A stretch of DNA of 64,000 bases, taken from assembly GCA_027018875.1 (NCBI GenBank), contig JALUYA010000032.1:115743-179742 (forward strand). The letters are read 5' to 3'. How positions within the stretch are numbered: position 1 is the stretch's first letter; every line of letters begins with the position of its first letter. Made by a program: the position numbers and the translations under genes. The notes below the pieces were generated by a model. The model searched no databases and was not told the origin of the DNA. It worked only from the letters and a program-made list of their open reading frames with translations. The DNA comes from Gammaproteobacteria bacterium. GTDB lineage: Bacteria; Pseudomonadota; Gammaproteobacteria; JAKDMP01. Of the stretch, positions 44,066-52,859 are shown piece by piece.

Positions 44066-44980
44066 TCAGTTGAGCACGACACCCGCGATGCGGGCGCCTT
44101 GATCGATCAGCCGCTCCTTGGCATGGCGAAGCGCGCGCATCGGTGTGCGGTCACGCCGGGCGACCAGCACGACACCGCCCATGTAACGGGCCATCGCTTC
44201 GGCATCGGCATACTCCAGGGTCGGTCCATCGACGATCAACACTTCGGTACCACGTCCGGCAAGCACCATCATGGCGAGAAAAGCATCGCTGGCAAGCAGA
44301 TCGGCCGGGTTGGGAGCGGGTGGACCCGCCGGCAGGAGCGTCAAGCGTTCGGCCTGGGCGATCGGGCGGCAGATGTCGGTAAAACCGCTGGCTTGCCCGC
44401 TCAGGAAACTGCTCAGGCCGACCCGGTTGGGCACACCGAAAATTTCGTGCTGTCGCCCCCGGCGAAGATCCGCATCGACGAGCAGGGTTTCACGGCCCGT
44501 TTGGGCAAAACTGAATGCGAGGTTGGCGGCAAGAAAGCTGGCACCGTCACCCGCCGTGGCACTGGTGATCATGACGCTTGGAGAGCTGTTTTCGGGATCC
44601 AGCAGCAGTGCCTGGAGCCGCGAGCGAATGGCCTTTATCGATTCCGCGGGGGCGCTGAAGGGACGGTGGGCAATGACCAGATCCCGGCTCAGACGATCCT
44701 TGCTTGCGGCCAGCGGAAGCTGCCGCGCCAGCGCATGGTGCAAGGCGGTGAGATCGATCAGCCCGAGTTTGAGACAGGCCTCGCCGAAGCTAAGCCCACG
44801 CTCGCACTGAAGATCCACGATCCGGCTTATATCGGCTTCTTTCAGCATACCTTCGCGGACCAAAATCTCACCCAGCCTTACCTTGGCACGGCGGGGAACA
44901 ATGGCTCCGGTTGCCTGGGGCGGTCCCAGTTGTTGCTCTTTCCCGGAGGGGTCTATGCCTCTTGCCCGAGGCTTACTCAC
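44066..44980 (-). CDS. epsG: EpsG-type chain-length-associated tyrosine kinase homologue with altered Walker A
   Basis: A cytoplasmic partner of the chain-length protein, controlling polymer export by analogy with BY-kinases. It has 304 residues. The N-terminal domain (RLGEILVREGMLKEADISRI and LSFGEACLKLGLIDL) is the MshEN-like repeat seen in EpsG proteins. The kinase domain has VMITSATAGDGASFLAANLA and TLLVDADLRRG. The Walker A Lys is absent (GDGAS), and there is no C-terminal tyrosine cluster. Start GTG 44980 overlaps epsF by 8 bases. Catalytic activity is doubtful. Confidence 0.83.
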   Translation of the reverse strand: MSKPRARGIDPSGKEQQLGPPQATGAIVPRRAKVRLGEILVREGMLKEADISRIVDLQCERGLSFGEACLKLGLIDLTALHHALARQLPLAASKDRLSRDLVIAHRPFSAPAESIKAIRSRLQALLLDPENSSPSVMITSATAGDGASFLAANLAFSFAQTGRETLLVDADLRRGRQHEIFGVPNRVGLSSFLSGQASGFTDICRPIAQAERLTLLPAGPPAPNPADLLASDAFLAMMVLAGRGTEVLIVDGPTLEYADAEAMARYMGGVVLVARRDRTPMRALRHAKERLIDQGARIAGVVLN

Positions 44981-46343
44981 TGCGCAAATCTCCCAGCAGC
45001 TTGAGCCCCAATCCACGCTCAGCATCATCGCGGCTACGAATTTTCGGATTGATGAGCTCAACCAGAAGGGCCACACCGATGGCTGCAAGCAGGCCGATGA
45101 TGAATGCAGCCGCAGCATAGATTTTAAGTTTCGGTGCCGAAGGGCTCAGCGGCGGCTCGGCGCTGTTGAGGATGGAAACATTGGTGGATTGCATTTGGCT
45201 GCGCAGAAGTTGTTGATTATAAAGCCGGAGCATCCCGTCATAAGCCTGCTGTGCGGCCTGGACACGACCGATTAAAATGGGTAGAGTTACCTGCCCGCCC
45301 TGCGTTTGAAGTACTTCCCGTTGCTGCTGATCGAGCCGTTTTTGCAAGCTGGCGGCAGTGGCGGCGGCGGCCTGGGCGATGTTGCGTTTACTTCGAATGA
45401 CCGAGACTATGGCGGCGCGGTATCGGGCCTTGAGTTGCGCAACCCGCTCGGCCGCCTCACGATATCGAGGATTATTTTCTCCCAGCTGTGCACCCATGCT
45501 TTGTAGTTGGGATTGGGTGATCAGTAATTGTACCCGCAATTGTTGTACCAGGCCGCTATCCATAATTCCGGGAATGGAAGAGGAATTTCGCCCCTGCTGC
45601 CACAGCCGCCTGATCTCATCCGCCTGCTCCTTGGCCTGCTGCGCCTTGATTTCCGCGAGTGCAAGCTCTTGTGACAGCGTTGCCAGTCGCTGGGTCGGCA
45701 ATCCTCCCTCATTGATATTACCGCCGACGATTTTATGCCCGGTCTTGTAACGAGCCAGCGCGGTTTGCGCCTTTTTCAAACGCTGGCTGAAATCGCCGAC
45801 CTGGGTGGCATACCAAGGCAGGCTGGAGAGAATCGGTTGAGTTTCCAGCTGCAGCTTCGTTTGCAAATAGGCGCTGGCGATTGCGTTGGCGACCGCGGCG
45901 GCACGTTGCGGCTTGCGCGCCGTGTAGCTAACCCTGATTACGCTACCACCTTGTCCGCCACCGGAAAATTCCACGTCCAAATGCTCCTGCAAGGCGGATA
46001 TCTCGGAGGGGTACACCGGAATCGGTTTTTTACCCGCGTCCTTGCGAGTGGCCCCTCCCTTGAGGCGGGAGATTGCTTTCGAGGCAACCGGGCGGCTGGT
46101 CAAAATATCTTTCTGAGTCAGCATGTAGCTATTGGCGCCTGGGCCTTCGGCCGGGTTGCCGACATCGCGTTGACTGGTCAAGGAAGACTGGGGATAAGAG
46201 GTGATGACCAGGGCGACGCTAGCGGTATATTCCTTGGGATGAATCCAGTACAGAGCCAGCCCGGCGGCGAGACAGCCGCCGAAGATCAAACTCATCATCA
46301 GCCAGCGGGCACGAAAGATGCGCAGCAACAATTGCAGGGTCAT
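44973..46343 (-). CDS. epsF: Chain-length determinant protein EpsF (Wzz-like)
   Basis: Inner membrane polysaccharide co-polymerase, 456 residues. The N-terminal helix is in WLMMSLIFGGCLAAGLALYWI and the C-terminal helix in KLKIYAAAAFIIGLLAAIGVALLVEL. Between them lies a long periplasmic region with predicted coiled coil (LATLSQELALAEIKAQQAKEQ and neighbours). It sets polymer length and links the polymerase to the outer membrane channel. The closing GLKLLGDLRSE is typical of the family. It starts 42 bases after epsE. Confidence 0.92.
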   Translation of the reverse strand: MTLQLLLRIFRARWLMMSLIFGGCLAAGLALYWIHPKEYTASVALVITSYPQSSLTSQRDVGNPAEGPGANSYMLTQKDILTSRPVASKAISRLKGGATRKDAGKKPIPVYPSEISALQEHLDVEFSGGGQGGSVIRVSYTARKPQRAAAVANAIASAYLQTKLQLETQPILSSLPWYATQVGDFSQRLKKAQTALARYKTGHKIVGGNINEGGLPTQRLATLSQELALAEIKAQQAKEQADEIRRLWQQGRNSSSIPGIMDSGLVQQLRVQLLITQSQLQSMGAQLGENNPRYREAAERVAQLKARYRAAIVSVIRSKRNIAQAAAATAASLQKRLDQQQREVLQTQGGQVTLPILIGRVQAAQQAYDGMLRLYNQQLLRSQMQSTNVSILNSAEPPLSPSAPKLKIYAAAAFIIGLLAAIGVALLVELINPKIRSRDDAERGLGLKLLGDLRSE

Positions 46344-46385
46344 CCGGCTTTCTCCAGGCTCATGGGGAGCCTCTATCCATAAGGG

Positions 46386-47207
46386 TCAAAACAAACTCTC
46401 GGGAACATAAATGACTTCTCCCGGCAATACCAGCGTTGACATCCGGGCCCCTCGTGTTTGTGATTCCCCCTCCTTGCGCACGGTGATCTTGATGCCTCCG
46501 GTGCTACCGCCCTTGGCAACGCCGCCGGCCAAGGCGATCAGTCGGCGTACCGTCATCCCGCGGGAAATGGGGTAGGCGCCGGGACGGTTTACCTGCCCAT
46601 AGATATAAACCATGCTGGCGCGGGGAACATAGACGACATCGCCCGGGCGCAGGCGCAAGTCCTCGCCCGGACCGCCCTCGCGCAGTGCCCGGTCGATGTC
46701 TATGGCAACGCGCCGATTCGATCCCTCCTCTTTCGCCCGGATCACCACGACCTCGTCTCCGGCCGCCTGGGTAAGTCCCCCCGCCATGGCCAGCACATCG
46801 AACAGGCGGTCGTTACTGGTGGTAACGGCATAGCGCCCGGGGCGACCTACCTGGCCGAGTACCGATAGCTGATCGGCGAGGTTCTCGCGGATATACACGG
46901 TGACTTCCGGTTGACGGATAAATTTTCCCTGGGAAAGCGCTTGGGCAATGACCTTGCCGGCCTGGACGATGCTTAATCCGGCTACCTTGACCTGGCCGAT
47001 CAGGGGATAGTTGATGGTACCGTCGGCAGCCACCGGAGTCGTGACATTGAGATCGGAGTGGCCATAGACCTGCACCGCGATAACATCACCGGGGGCGATG
47101 CTGCCATTGGGGCCGGCGTGGGCGGGCGACAGAGGCAACAGCAACAGCACGGCAAATCCGAGGAAGCCGATCCAGTGTCGTGGGGAGTGTCGAGTCAGGA
47201 ATGCCAT
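46386..47207 (-). CDS. epsE: Polysaccharide export protein EpsE (Wza-like)
   Basis: Periplasmic/outer membrane export channel protein, 273 residues. A signal peptide (FLGFAVLLLLPLSPAHAG) is followed by the polysaccharide export domain (SIAPGDVIAVQVYGHSDLN, PLIGQVKVAGLS) and two SLBB domains (LSVLGQVGRPGRY and IYGQVNRPGAYPISRGMTV). No lipobox Cys is seen at the cleavage site. It forms the conduit for the polymer with EpsF. Confidence 0.94.
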   Translation of the reverse strand: MAFLTRHSPRHWIGFLGFAVLLLLPLSPAHAGPNGSIAPGDVIAVQVYGHSDLNVTTPVAADGTINYPLIGQVKVAGLSIVQAGKVIAQALSQGKFIRQPEVTVYIRENLADQLSVLGQVGRPGRYAVTTSNDRLFDVLAMAGGLTQAAGDEVVVIRAKEEGSNRRVAIDIDRALREGGPGEDLRLRPGDVVYVPRASMVYIYGQVNRPGAYPISRGMTVRRLIALAGGVAKGGSTGGIKITVRKEGESQTRGARMSTLVLPGEVIYVPESLF

Positions 47208-47267
47208 GGAAGGTATCTCCGCGGGAGGGGTACTTTGGGATCTTGCAGCATACAGATCGGTAACGGA

Positions 47268-48548
47268 TTAAAACAAGTAATTAATGCCCGCGCTGAACAG
47301 GTTGTCGTGGTAATTGAAACGGGCGAGGTTCGAACTGCGACGCTGCCGGTTGTAGCCGGTATTGACACGCCAATTTTTTGCCACCTGCCATTGCAAGGTC
47401 ACCCCGATCTGGGCGAGGCGGTCTTGGCGCTGAGAGCCTCGCCCCTGGTAGTTCAGGCGAGTATATCCCAGGTTGAAAACCAAGTCGATCTTGGCGGTCA
47501 AGGCATAGCTCGGGCTGATCCCGACGCTATCGGCGACCACAAAATTGGAGGCCTGGGTCTGAACCGGATAGATAGATCGGCTGAGGTAAATTTCGCCGCC
47601 CAGCCGCTGATTGCGGCCAATGTAATAACGGATATTACCGACCAGCGCGGAGAAATTGTTGCCCCCGAAGTGCGGATACTTCTGCTGGGAATAGCCGATG
47701 CTCGCCTCCCATTTCGTCCCGGCCCGGGTCTGGCGCTGCAACATGACCCGCAGATCGTTGTTGGTATAAGCGGTATCCAAAAATCCGCTACCCAGGGTCC
47801 GGTTGGGGTAATCGCCCCGAGTATAGGTGTCTTGCAACCCGAAACGCAGCCCGGTGAGCGTCAGCCAACCGATGCCGCCGTTGTAGGCGTAGGTGATGAC
47901 TTTGGCCGAATCATAAATGGGCAGGGTGTAACTCAATGTCCGCCGGCTAAACCCGAATTGCGACTGCAGCCCGGGTTTACCACGACGAAAATAGGCATCG
48001 GCCACCAGGGAGCCCATTCGGTACAGGTTGCGTTGATCGGTGGTGTTATAAGCGAAACTAACGGCCCGGCGGGCATAGCTGTAGCCGGTCTTGCCGGTCC
48101 AGGCAGAGCCGAAGCCGAAATCCAGATTGACATGCGCCGCCCCACCGGTGTAGTCCAATTGCCCGTAATGGTTATAGCGCTCATGCAGAATTTCAGCGCC
48201 GACGTCGAGTGCCTGTCGCCCAAAGGGCAGCCTGAGCCCGAGGTTGACACCGAACAGGGTACTCAAATCCGATCGAGGTCCATTGTCGGGCGGCTGGAGT
48301 CCACCGGGGAGCAAAAACAGGTTGTCACTGTATTGTGTATTCAGAAACGTACTGGCGTTGAAGCCCTTATTCTGGGCGAACGCGGGAGCGGCTATCAACA
48401 GGGACAGTGCCAACATAACGGTTGGCGGGCCGAGCCTGCGGTAAAAAGGAAAGATGGATCGCTGCTTCAGGAGATTCCGGCGGGAACCGTGCTTCATTGC
48501 TGCTTGCAACAACCGCCTTTGTCGCCATTCCGAGGGGGATTTTGACAT
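47268..48548 (-). CDS. epsL: Outer membrane beta-barrel protein EpsL
   Basis: First gene of the exopolysaccharide operon. It encodes 426 residues with a hydrophobic signal segment after a basic N-terminus (TVMLALSLLIAAPAFAQ), then many amphipathic beta strands with YSDNLFLLPGG near the start, and a terminal Phe (GINYLF). This matches the EpsL/putative beta-barrel porin proteins encoded in EpsE/F/G loci. It may provide the outer membrane exit. The N-terminus is long, so ATG 48497 is an alternative start. Confidence 0.85.
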   Translation of the reverse strand: MSKSPSEWRQRRLLQAAMKHGSRRNLLKQRSIFPFYRRLGPPTVMLALSLLIAAPAFAQNKGFNASTFLNTQYSDNLFLLPGGLQPPDNGPRSDLSTLFGVNLGLRLPFGRQALDVGAEILHERYNHYGQLDYTGGAAHVNLDFGFGSAWTGKTGYSYARRAVSFAYNTTDQRNLYRMGSLVADAYFRRGKPGLQSQFGFSRRTLSYTLPIYDSAKVITYAYNGGIGWLTLTGLRFGLQDTYTRGDYPNRTLGSGFLDTAYTNNDLRVMLQRQTRAGTKWEASIGYSQQKYPHFGGNNFSALVGNIRYYIGRNQRLGGEIYLSRSIYPVQTQASNFVVADSVGISPSYALTAKIDLVFNLGYTRLNYQGRGSQRQDRLAQIGVTLQWQVAKNWRVNTGYNRQRRSSNLARFNYHDNLFSAGINYLF

Positions 48549-48623
48549 TGCTGATTCCCGTCGCTCTTATTGAGCTTGAATCGTAAGCATACTTTTAGCC
48601 GCTTTTGAAGATAAATGCAAGGG

Positions 48624-48641
48624 CTCTATATTTATATAGAG
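48624..48641. promoter_or_regulatory. 18-base AT-rich palindrome in the exopolysaccharide promoter region
   Basis: CTCTATAT-TT-ATATAGAG lies 76 bases upstream of epsL, in the 154-base gap to surE. On the minus strand it is followed by TTGCAT, a 17-base spacer and TAAAAG, a weak sigma-70-like pair about 40 bases upstream of the coding region. It may be an operator or part of the promoter of the whole exopolysaccharide operon. Confidence 0.4.
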
Positions 48642-48702
48642 GTTAATATCGGTTTCATCCACCGCGACATTCAAACAGACCCCAAAACGGCAATCGTTTA
48701 CT

Positions 48703-49485
48703 TTACCCGATGACGGGCGAGCCGGCCGGACTCGGCACCACGGCACCCAGCCATTGAGCCAGGCCGTAAAGACACCCGTCATCGGTCATATCAAAGGTGA
48801 GCGGCGTGACCGAGATCCAGGCTTGCTGGATGGCCTCGACATCTGTGCCCTCCCCCGGCAAAAATCCCGGTAATTTAGTGGCCAGGCGATAGGCGGGCTC
48901 GCCATTGGGAGAATGGCCGTCGGCTTCGGCCCGGTCATTGCGGCGGCGACGACCGAGGCGGGTGGCACGAAACCCGAGTATGTCGTGCGGCGCTAAATCG
49001 GGTACGTTTACATTCACCAACTGCGCCGGTAGCGCCTCGGCCCGGGCAAAGGCCTTGGCCAGGTCCACCGCCACCGCCCCCGCGGTCGCATAATGCCTGG
49101 GATCGTGTCCCGCAAGTGAAATGGCGATTGCGGGAACGCCAAGAAAATAGGCTTCCATGGCCGCGGCGACGGTGCCGGAGTAAATCACCATGTCACCCAG
49201 GTTGGCTCCGGTATTGATACCGGAGACGACTAGATCCGGCGGTTTATCGAGCAGTGCCGTCAGCGCCAGGTAGGCGCAATCGGTCGGAGTCCCATCTACA
49301 TGATAAAAGCCATTTTCGGCTTGGGCAACCCGCAGGGAGCGGTTTAGCGTCAGCGAGTTGGAGGCACCACTGTGGTTTTTATCCGGCGCCACCACGGTTA
49401 TCTTGGCAATTTTCCCCAGCGCGGCGGCGAGCGCCGCGATTCCAGGGGCCTGATAGCCATCATCGTTCATTACCAAAATATGCAT
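48703..49485 (-). CDS. surE: 5'/3'-nucleotidase SurE
   Basis: Metal-dependent phosphatase of nucleoside monophosphates and short polyphosphates, a stationary-phase survival protein. It has 260 residues, starting MHILVMNDDGYQAPGI, where the DD pair binds metal. PDKNHSGASNSLTL and VVSGINTGANLGDMVIYSGTV with the ligand Asn also match the family. ATG 49485 fits; GTG 49497 is four codons upstream. It is usually followed by pcm in gammaproteobacteria, but here it is followed by the exopolysaccharide operon. Confidence 0.95.
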   Translation of the reverse strand: MHILVMNDDGYQAPGIAALAAALGKIAKITVVAPDKNHSGASNSLTLNRSLRVAQAENGFYHVDGTPTDCAYLALTALLDKPPDLVVSGINTGANLGDMVIYSGTVAAAMEAYFLGVPAIAISLAGHDPRHYATAGAVAVDLAKAFARAEALPAQLVNVNVPDLAPHDILGFRATRLGRRRRNDRAEADGHSPNGEPAYRLATKLPGFLPGEGTDVEAIQQAWISVTPLTFDMTDDGCLYGLAQWLGAVVPSPAGSPVIG

Positions 49486-49605
49486 GTTAATAGCCACAAC
49501 TTGTATTCATACCGGAGCATACGATACACCCGGGGAAAGAGAACGAGAATGCCTTTGCGAGTCTTGCCGCCACAAAAGCCCGTGGTACGCACGCGTCAGC
49601 TCACC

Positions 49606-49803
49606 CACTCGGGGCGGAGTTATCCCTTGTCGGTGGCCCGTAGCGGATCGGGATTACGGGCAGATCAAACCCCGAGTGGATTGCTGTCTCTTATCTTGGA
49701 TTTACGCGAATTGATTTTTCTGCCCTTGGTGGCCCGGCCGGTACAGATAAAAAAGCGATCTGCTCGTTTTCGAACCGGGTTTTGTCGAAGCCAAAACCCG
49801 GTT
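49606..49803. other. Gene-free region with two inverted repeats
   Basis: CACTCGGGG at 49606-49614 faces CCCCGAGTG at 49670-49678. AACCGGGTTTTG at 49773-49784 faces CAAAACCCGGTT at 49792-49803, a perfect 12-bp hairpin with a 7-base loop. The second lies just beyond the stop of the ppk2 remnant on the minus strand and may be its old terminator. No protein frame is credible here. Confidence 0.45.
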
Positions 49804-49829
49804 TGGAGCCGGACTCCGGCACCGGGGCT

Positions 49830-50105
49830 TACTTGCCTGGATAGTTCATCCGGCTCAGCAGGTTAGCGCTTAAACTGATTCGGGCGGCCCTTGTGTCGTC
49901 GGCCTTGGCGATATGCCAGGGCCCCGCGGCATGGTGGGTTTTCAGAAACATTCCGTTGCGGTCGCGGGTGTAGCCATTCCAACATGGAGCGGCCTGCTCG
50001 TCCACCGGGCCGAGCGTCCACTGTCTGATGGGGGCATTGCGGCGGGCAATTGGGCAATGTAGCGTTGAAAATTCCGGGTGCTTTGCTCCCGGGCGAAAGG
50101 CTTGC
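49830..50105 (-). pseudogene. Remnant of polyphosphate kinase 2 (C-terminal part)
   Basis: On the minus strand one frame reads IRQWTLGPVDEQAAP, then WNGYTRDRNGMFLKTH, PWHIAKADDTRAARISL and LLSRMNYPGK before a TAA. This is the order of conserved blocks at the C-terminus of PPK2 enzymes (KQWKLSPMD, W..YT.ARDEMF, APW..V.ADDK..AR, LL...Y.GK). Upstream the similarity (REQSTRNFQRYIAQL) lies in a different frame, so there is a frameshift, and beyond about 50105 nothing recognisable remains. The catalytic Walker motifs are gone, so it is a dead 3' fragment. Confidence 0.7.
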
Positions 50106-50257
50106 CGAGAGAGCCCCCGGGTTCTGCGGGATAAGAGATGCTCGGTGATGCGTCCGATGATATCATCCTTGTTCGAAAATAACCAATATGTACGCGTTTT
50201 CTGTTTGCTCGGCTTCAGTTACAGCGCAACAAGGCCGATTTTAGTAAAAGCGGTTAT

Positions 50258-51037
50258 TCATGAACCCGTATCCGGGGATGCGACGGAGAAGATTTTCTTG
50301 AGCACGGCGGCCGGAGGAAGCCCGTTACTGGTCTGGATCTCCCCTCGGCTGTTTTTCCAAACCATACCGGGCGTGCCGTTGAGCTCGAAACGCAGCATCA
50401 ACTTCACATTGCTGTCGAGTTGCGCCTTAAGTGCCTTGGGAATCAGCGGCAGCGGCTTAATGCCACCATCCTCGATGCGGTAGCGCCGTTCGTTGGTGGC
50501 CAGCGCCCGGGCGGGGTCGCGGGCGGCGAGGATAGCCGCGGCCTTGGCGCTGCTCGAGGGGCCGAGAATGCCGACGATGATATAGCGCATCTGCACGCCC
50601 TGCGCCGCGGCGGGACCGGCGACTTGCCACAAGCGATGACAATAAGGGCAGTTGGGATCGACAAAGGCATAGATAACATGCCGGGGGTTTTTGGCGCCGA
50701 CGCCGATCCAGTGGGTGGATTGCAGAACCTTGAATGCGGCAGCAAATTCCGGATCCCGGACATAGCGGCGCAGATGTTCTGCGGTCAGATCCTGACCATG
50801 CGCATTCACCATGTGTCCGAACAAGGCAACCGACCCATCTCGAGGGACATAAAAAACAATCCGCCGGCCTTGTGGCGTGGTGCCGACATAGCCGGTAAGC
50901 CCCCCGGGAGCGGCAAAGCGGCTATCCAGCTTGAGTCCCTTCGTTTCCAGGAAGTGGACAACGGCCGGAACCGCCCCCTGAGCCGGGACTACGGGAGCCG
51001 GGAGCAACAGAACCGAAAGCAGAAGGTATTTTTTCAT
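50258..51037 (-). CDS. dsbG: Thiol:disulfide interchange protein DsbG-like
   Basis: Periplasmic disulfide isomerase/sulfenic acid reductase of the DsbC/DsbG family, 259 residues. Signal peptide MKKYLLLSVLLLPAPVVPAQG, an N-terminal dimerisation domain (GLTGYVGTTPQGRRIVFYV), then the thioredoxin fold with the redox motif CPYC in FVDPNCPYCHRLW and the cis-Pro region ELNGTPGMVW. The motif is CPYC; DsbG of E. coli also has CPYC. It would need DsbD for reduction, which is not in the window. Confidence 0.9.
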   Translation of the reverse strand: MKKYLLLSVLLLPAPVVPAQGAVPAVVHFLETKGLKLDSRFAAPGGLTGYVGTTPQGRRIVFYVPRDGSVALFGHMVNAHGQDLTAEHLRRYVRDPEFAAAFKVLQSTHWIGVGAKNPRHVIYAFVDPNCPYCHRLWQVAGPAAAQGVQMRYIIVGILGPSSSAKAAAILAARDPARALATNERRYRIEDGGIKPLPLIPKALKAQLDSNVKLMLRFELNGTPGMVWKNSRGEIQTSNGLPPAAVLKKIFSVASPDTGS

Positions 51038-51095
51038 TTAGCCATTATGCCGACTTGGAAGCGGTGAGGGAAGGTCGAGGCCCCGGAGCCGGGGA

Positions 51096-52859
51096 TCAGA
51101 TGGCGGTATCCATTACCGGAGCGGGCGGGCGTAAGCGGCGGCGCCGATGGTAGGGAACGGTATCGTTGATTCGACCCTTGGCGGTGTGCGCTTGAATCGC
51201 CCGCCACCAGCACGGGTCGGTGAGTTCACCATGCGCTTCGAGCAGCCAGGAATTGGCCTCGCGGTCTAACCCCCAAAAGTGGGAAAATTCTTCGGGGAAG
51301 ATATCCCCCGGCTCGACGCTGAACCAGGGTTCGGCGGCGAGCGCCTCTTCGGGGTACCGGGCCTTGGGTAAGTCCCTGAAGCGGCACTCGTCGAGGGGGA
51401 CGACATCATCATAGTCGAACAGCACGACCCGGCCATGGGAAGTGAGGCCAAAATTCTTGGGAAACAGGTCTCCCGGGAATAGGCCGGTGCCGGCCAAATC
51501 CTTGATGGCTTGACCGAAATCATGTACCGCGGCTCGCCGGGCACGGGAATCGGCCTGGTAGAGAAAGACGTTGAGCGGGCGCACGCGCCGTTCCACATAA
51601 ACATGATGTAACACGACCTCGCTAGCGCGGATATCGATTCGCCGACTGATGGTATGGATCAAATCCTCGAGCAGGCTCGCGGAAAATGCATGACGGGGCA
51701 GTACTAGCTCGCGAAATTCCTGGGCATCGATCAAGCGCCCGGCGCGGTCGTGTTTGAATACGTATTCATATTTTTTTACTACGCCTTCATGGGTGATGCT
51801 TTTAGCCGGTCCGAACCGATCGCGTAGAACCTTGAATACCGCGGGATATGCCGGGCTGGAAAAAACCATCATCACCATACCGGGTTCGGCCGCGGCGTCG
51901 ACGATCGTCCCCGTGGTTCGTGACAGGGCCGCGATCAGTTCCCGGTAGCGTTCGGTCTTGCCCTGTTTGGCGCGACCGAGGCTGGTGTAGAGTTCAAAGC
52001 GGGGCTTGGCCGGTAAAATCGAGGAGATGAAATCCACCGCATCGGCCACCGGGTCGAGGTCGGCATGAAAGTAGCTGCGTGTGTATCCGAACAGCGCGCT
52101 GACCTCCCTCGGCTCGGTGACTACCGCCTCAATGCGGATGCCGCGGGAAGTGTTTATCAGGGCAAGAACCAGCGGTCGGTAACCGTCCGCATGAGCGGCA
52201 CGAAGCACAACATAGCTGCGCAGATTACGGTAAAAAAGTTCGGATAGCCTCTCGATTGGCGGATGGGCGTCAAGGAAATCACCCCATTGGTGCCTGAGCT
52301 CGCGGGCCACGAAGCGCGCCTCGATTGTGGGATTGCACAAGGGTGCCGGCAAGGGGAGATGGCACAAAAACTCGATCAACCAATCGAGCGAGACATCCAA
52401 TTCTCCATGAAAAACATAGGTGCCGCCCGGGGCGTGATAAGGCGGCGGCGGTTCGACGAACTCGATTTCCGGGCGGGTTCCGACGGTATTGAACAACCGC
52501 CGGGTAATGGAATTATAAAAAGTCTTGTAAAGTTCGCGATCGGGAATCGGACGTATCAGTCGCGCGTAACGGCCCTTGATTGCCTGCCACAAGTCGATAT
52601 CCAGGGCATGAGTATTCAATTTGAGGCGAATTTCGTCGAGACAGGCTTGCAGGGCCGGTTCGTACAAGTCAATTCGCTCGCTTCGGTCACGCTGCTTGCC
52701 GCTGAAATCACGCGCAGCGAAGCGGGTGGCGGCACGGCGGCTGATCCGGGCGAACTCGGTGTGATAGACCGAGAAAGCGCCGGCAATATCGCGGGCCGTA
52801 ATGCGCGCGAGAAGCCCCAAGGTCGAGGAATTATCCTTGGCGAAGCCCGGTTTGGTCAT
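51096..52859 (-). CDS. aceK: Isocitrate dehydrogenase kinase/phosphatase
   Basis: Bifunctional enzyme that phosphorylates and dephosphorylates isocitrate dehydrogenase, switching carbon to the glyoxylate shunt. The 587-residue length fits the family. Motifs include YKTFYNSITRRLFNT in the N-terminal regulatory half, the ATP-binding area VMMVFSSPAYPAVFKVLRDRFG, and FPKNFGLTSHGRVVLFDYDD with catalytic residues. Its presence implies a glyoxylate cycle (aceA/aceB elsewhere). Confidence 0.96.
   Translation of the reverse strand: MTKPGFAKDNSSTLGLLARITARDIAGAFSVYHTEFARISRRAATRFAARDFSGKQRDRSERIDLYEPALQACLDEIRLKLNTHALDIDLWQAIKGRYARLIRPIPDRELYKTFYNSITRRLFNTVGTRPEIEFVEPPPPYHAPGGTYVFHGELDVSLDWLIEFLCHLPLPAPLCNPTIEARFVARELRHQWGDFLDAHPPIERLSELFYRNLRSYVVLRAAHADGYRPLVLALINTSRGIRIEAVVTEPREVSALFGYTRSYFHADLDPVADAVDFISSILPAKPRFELYTSLGRAKQGKTERYRELIAALSRTTGTIVDAAAEPGMVMMVFSSPAYPAVFKVLRDRFGPAKSITHEGVVKKYEYVFKHDRAGRLIDAQEFRELVLPRHAFSASLLEDLIHTISRRIDIRASEVVLHHVYVERRVRPLNVFLYQADSRARRAAVHDFGQAIKDLAGTGLFPGDLFPKNFGLTSHGRVVLFDYDDVVPLDECRFRDLPKARYPEEALAAEPWFSVEPGDIFPEEFSHFWGLDREANSWLLEAHGELTDPCWWRAIQAHTAKGRINDTVPYHRRRRLRPPAPVMDTAI

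Noticed and set aside
47058..48545. 495-codon plus-strand frame opposite epsL
   Set aside because: epsL on the minus strand has a signal peptide and barrel pattern; the plus frame has low complexity and no motif.
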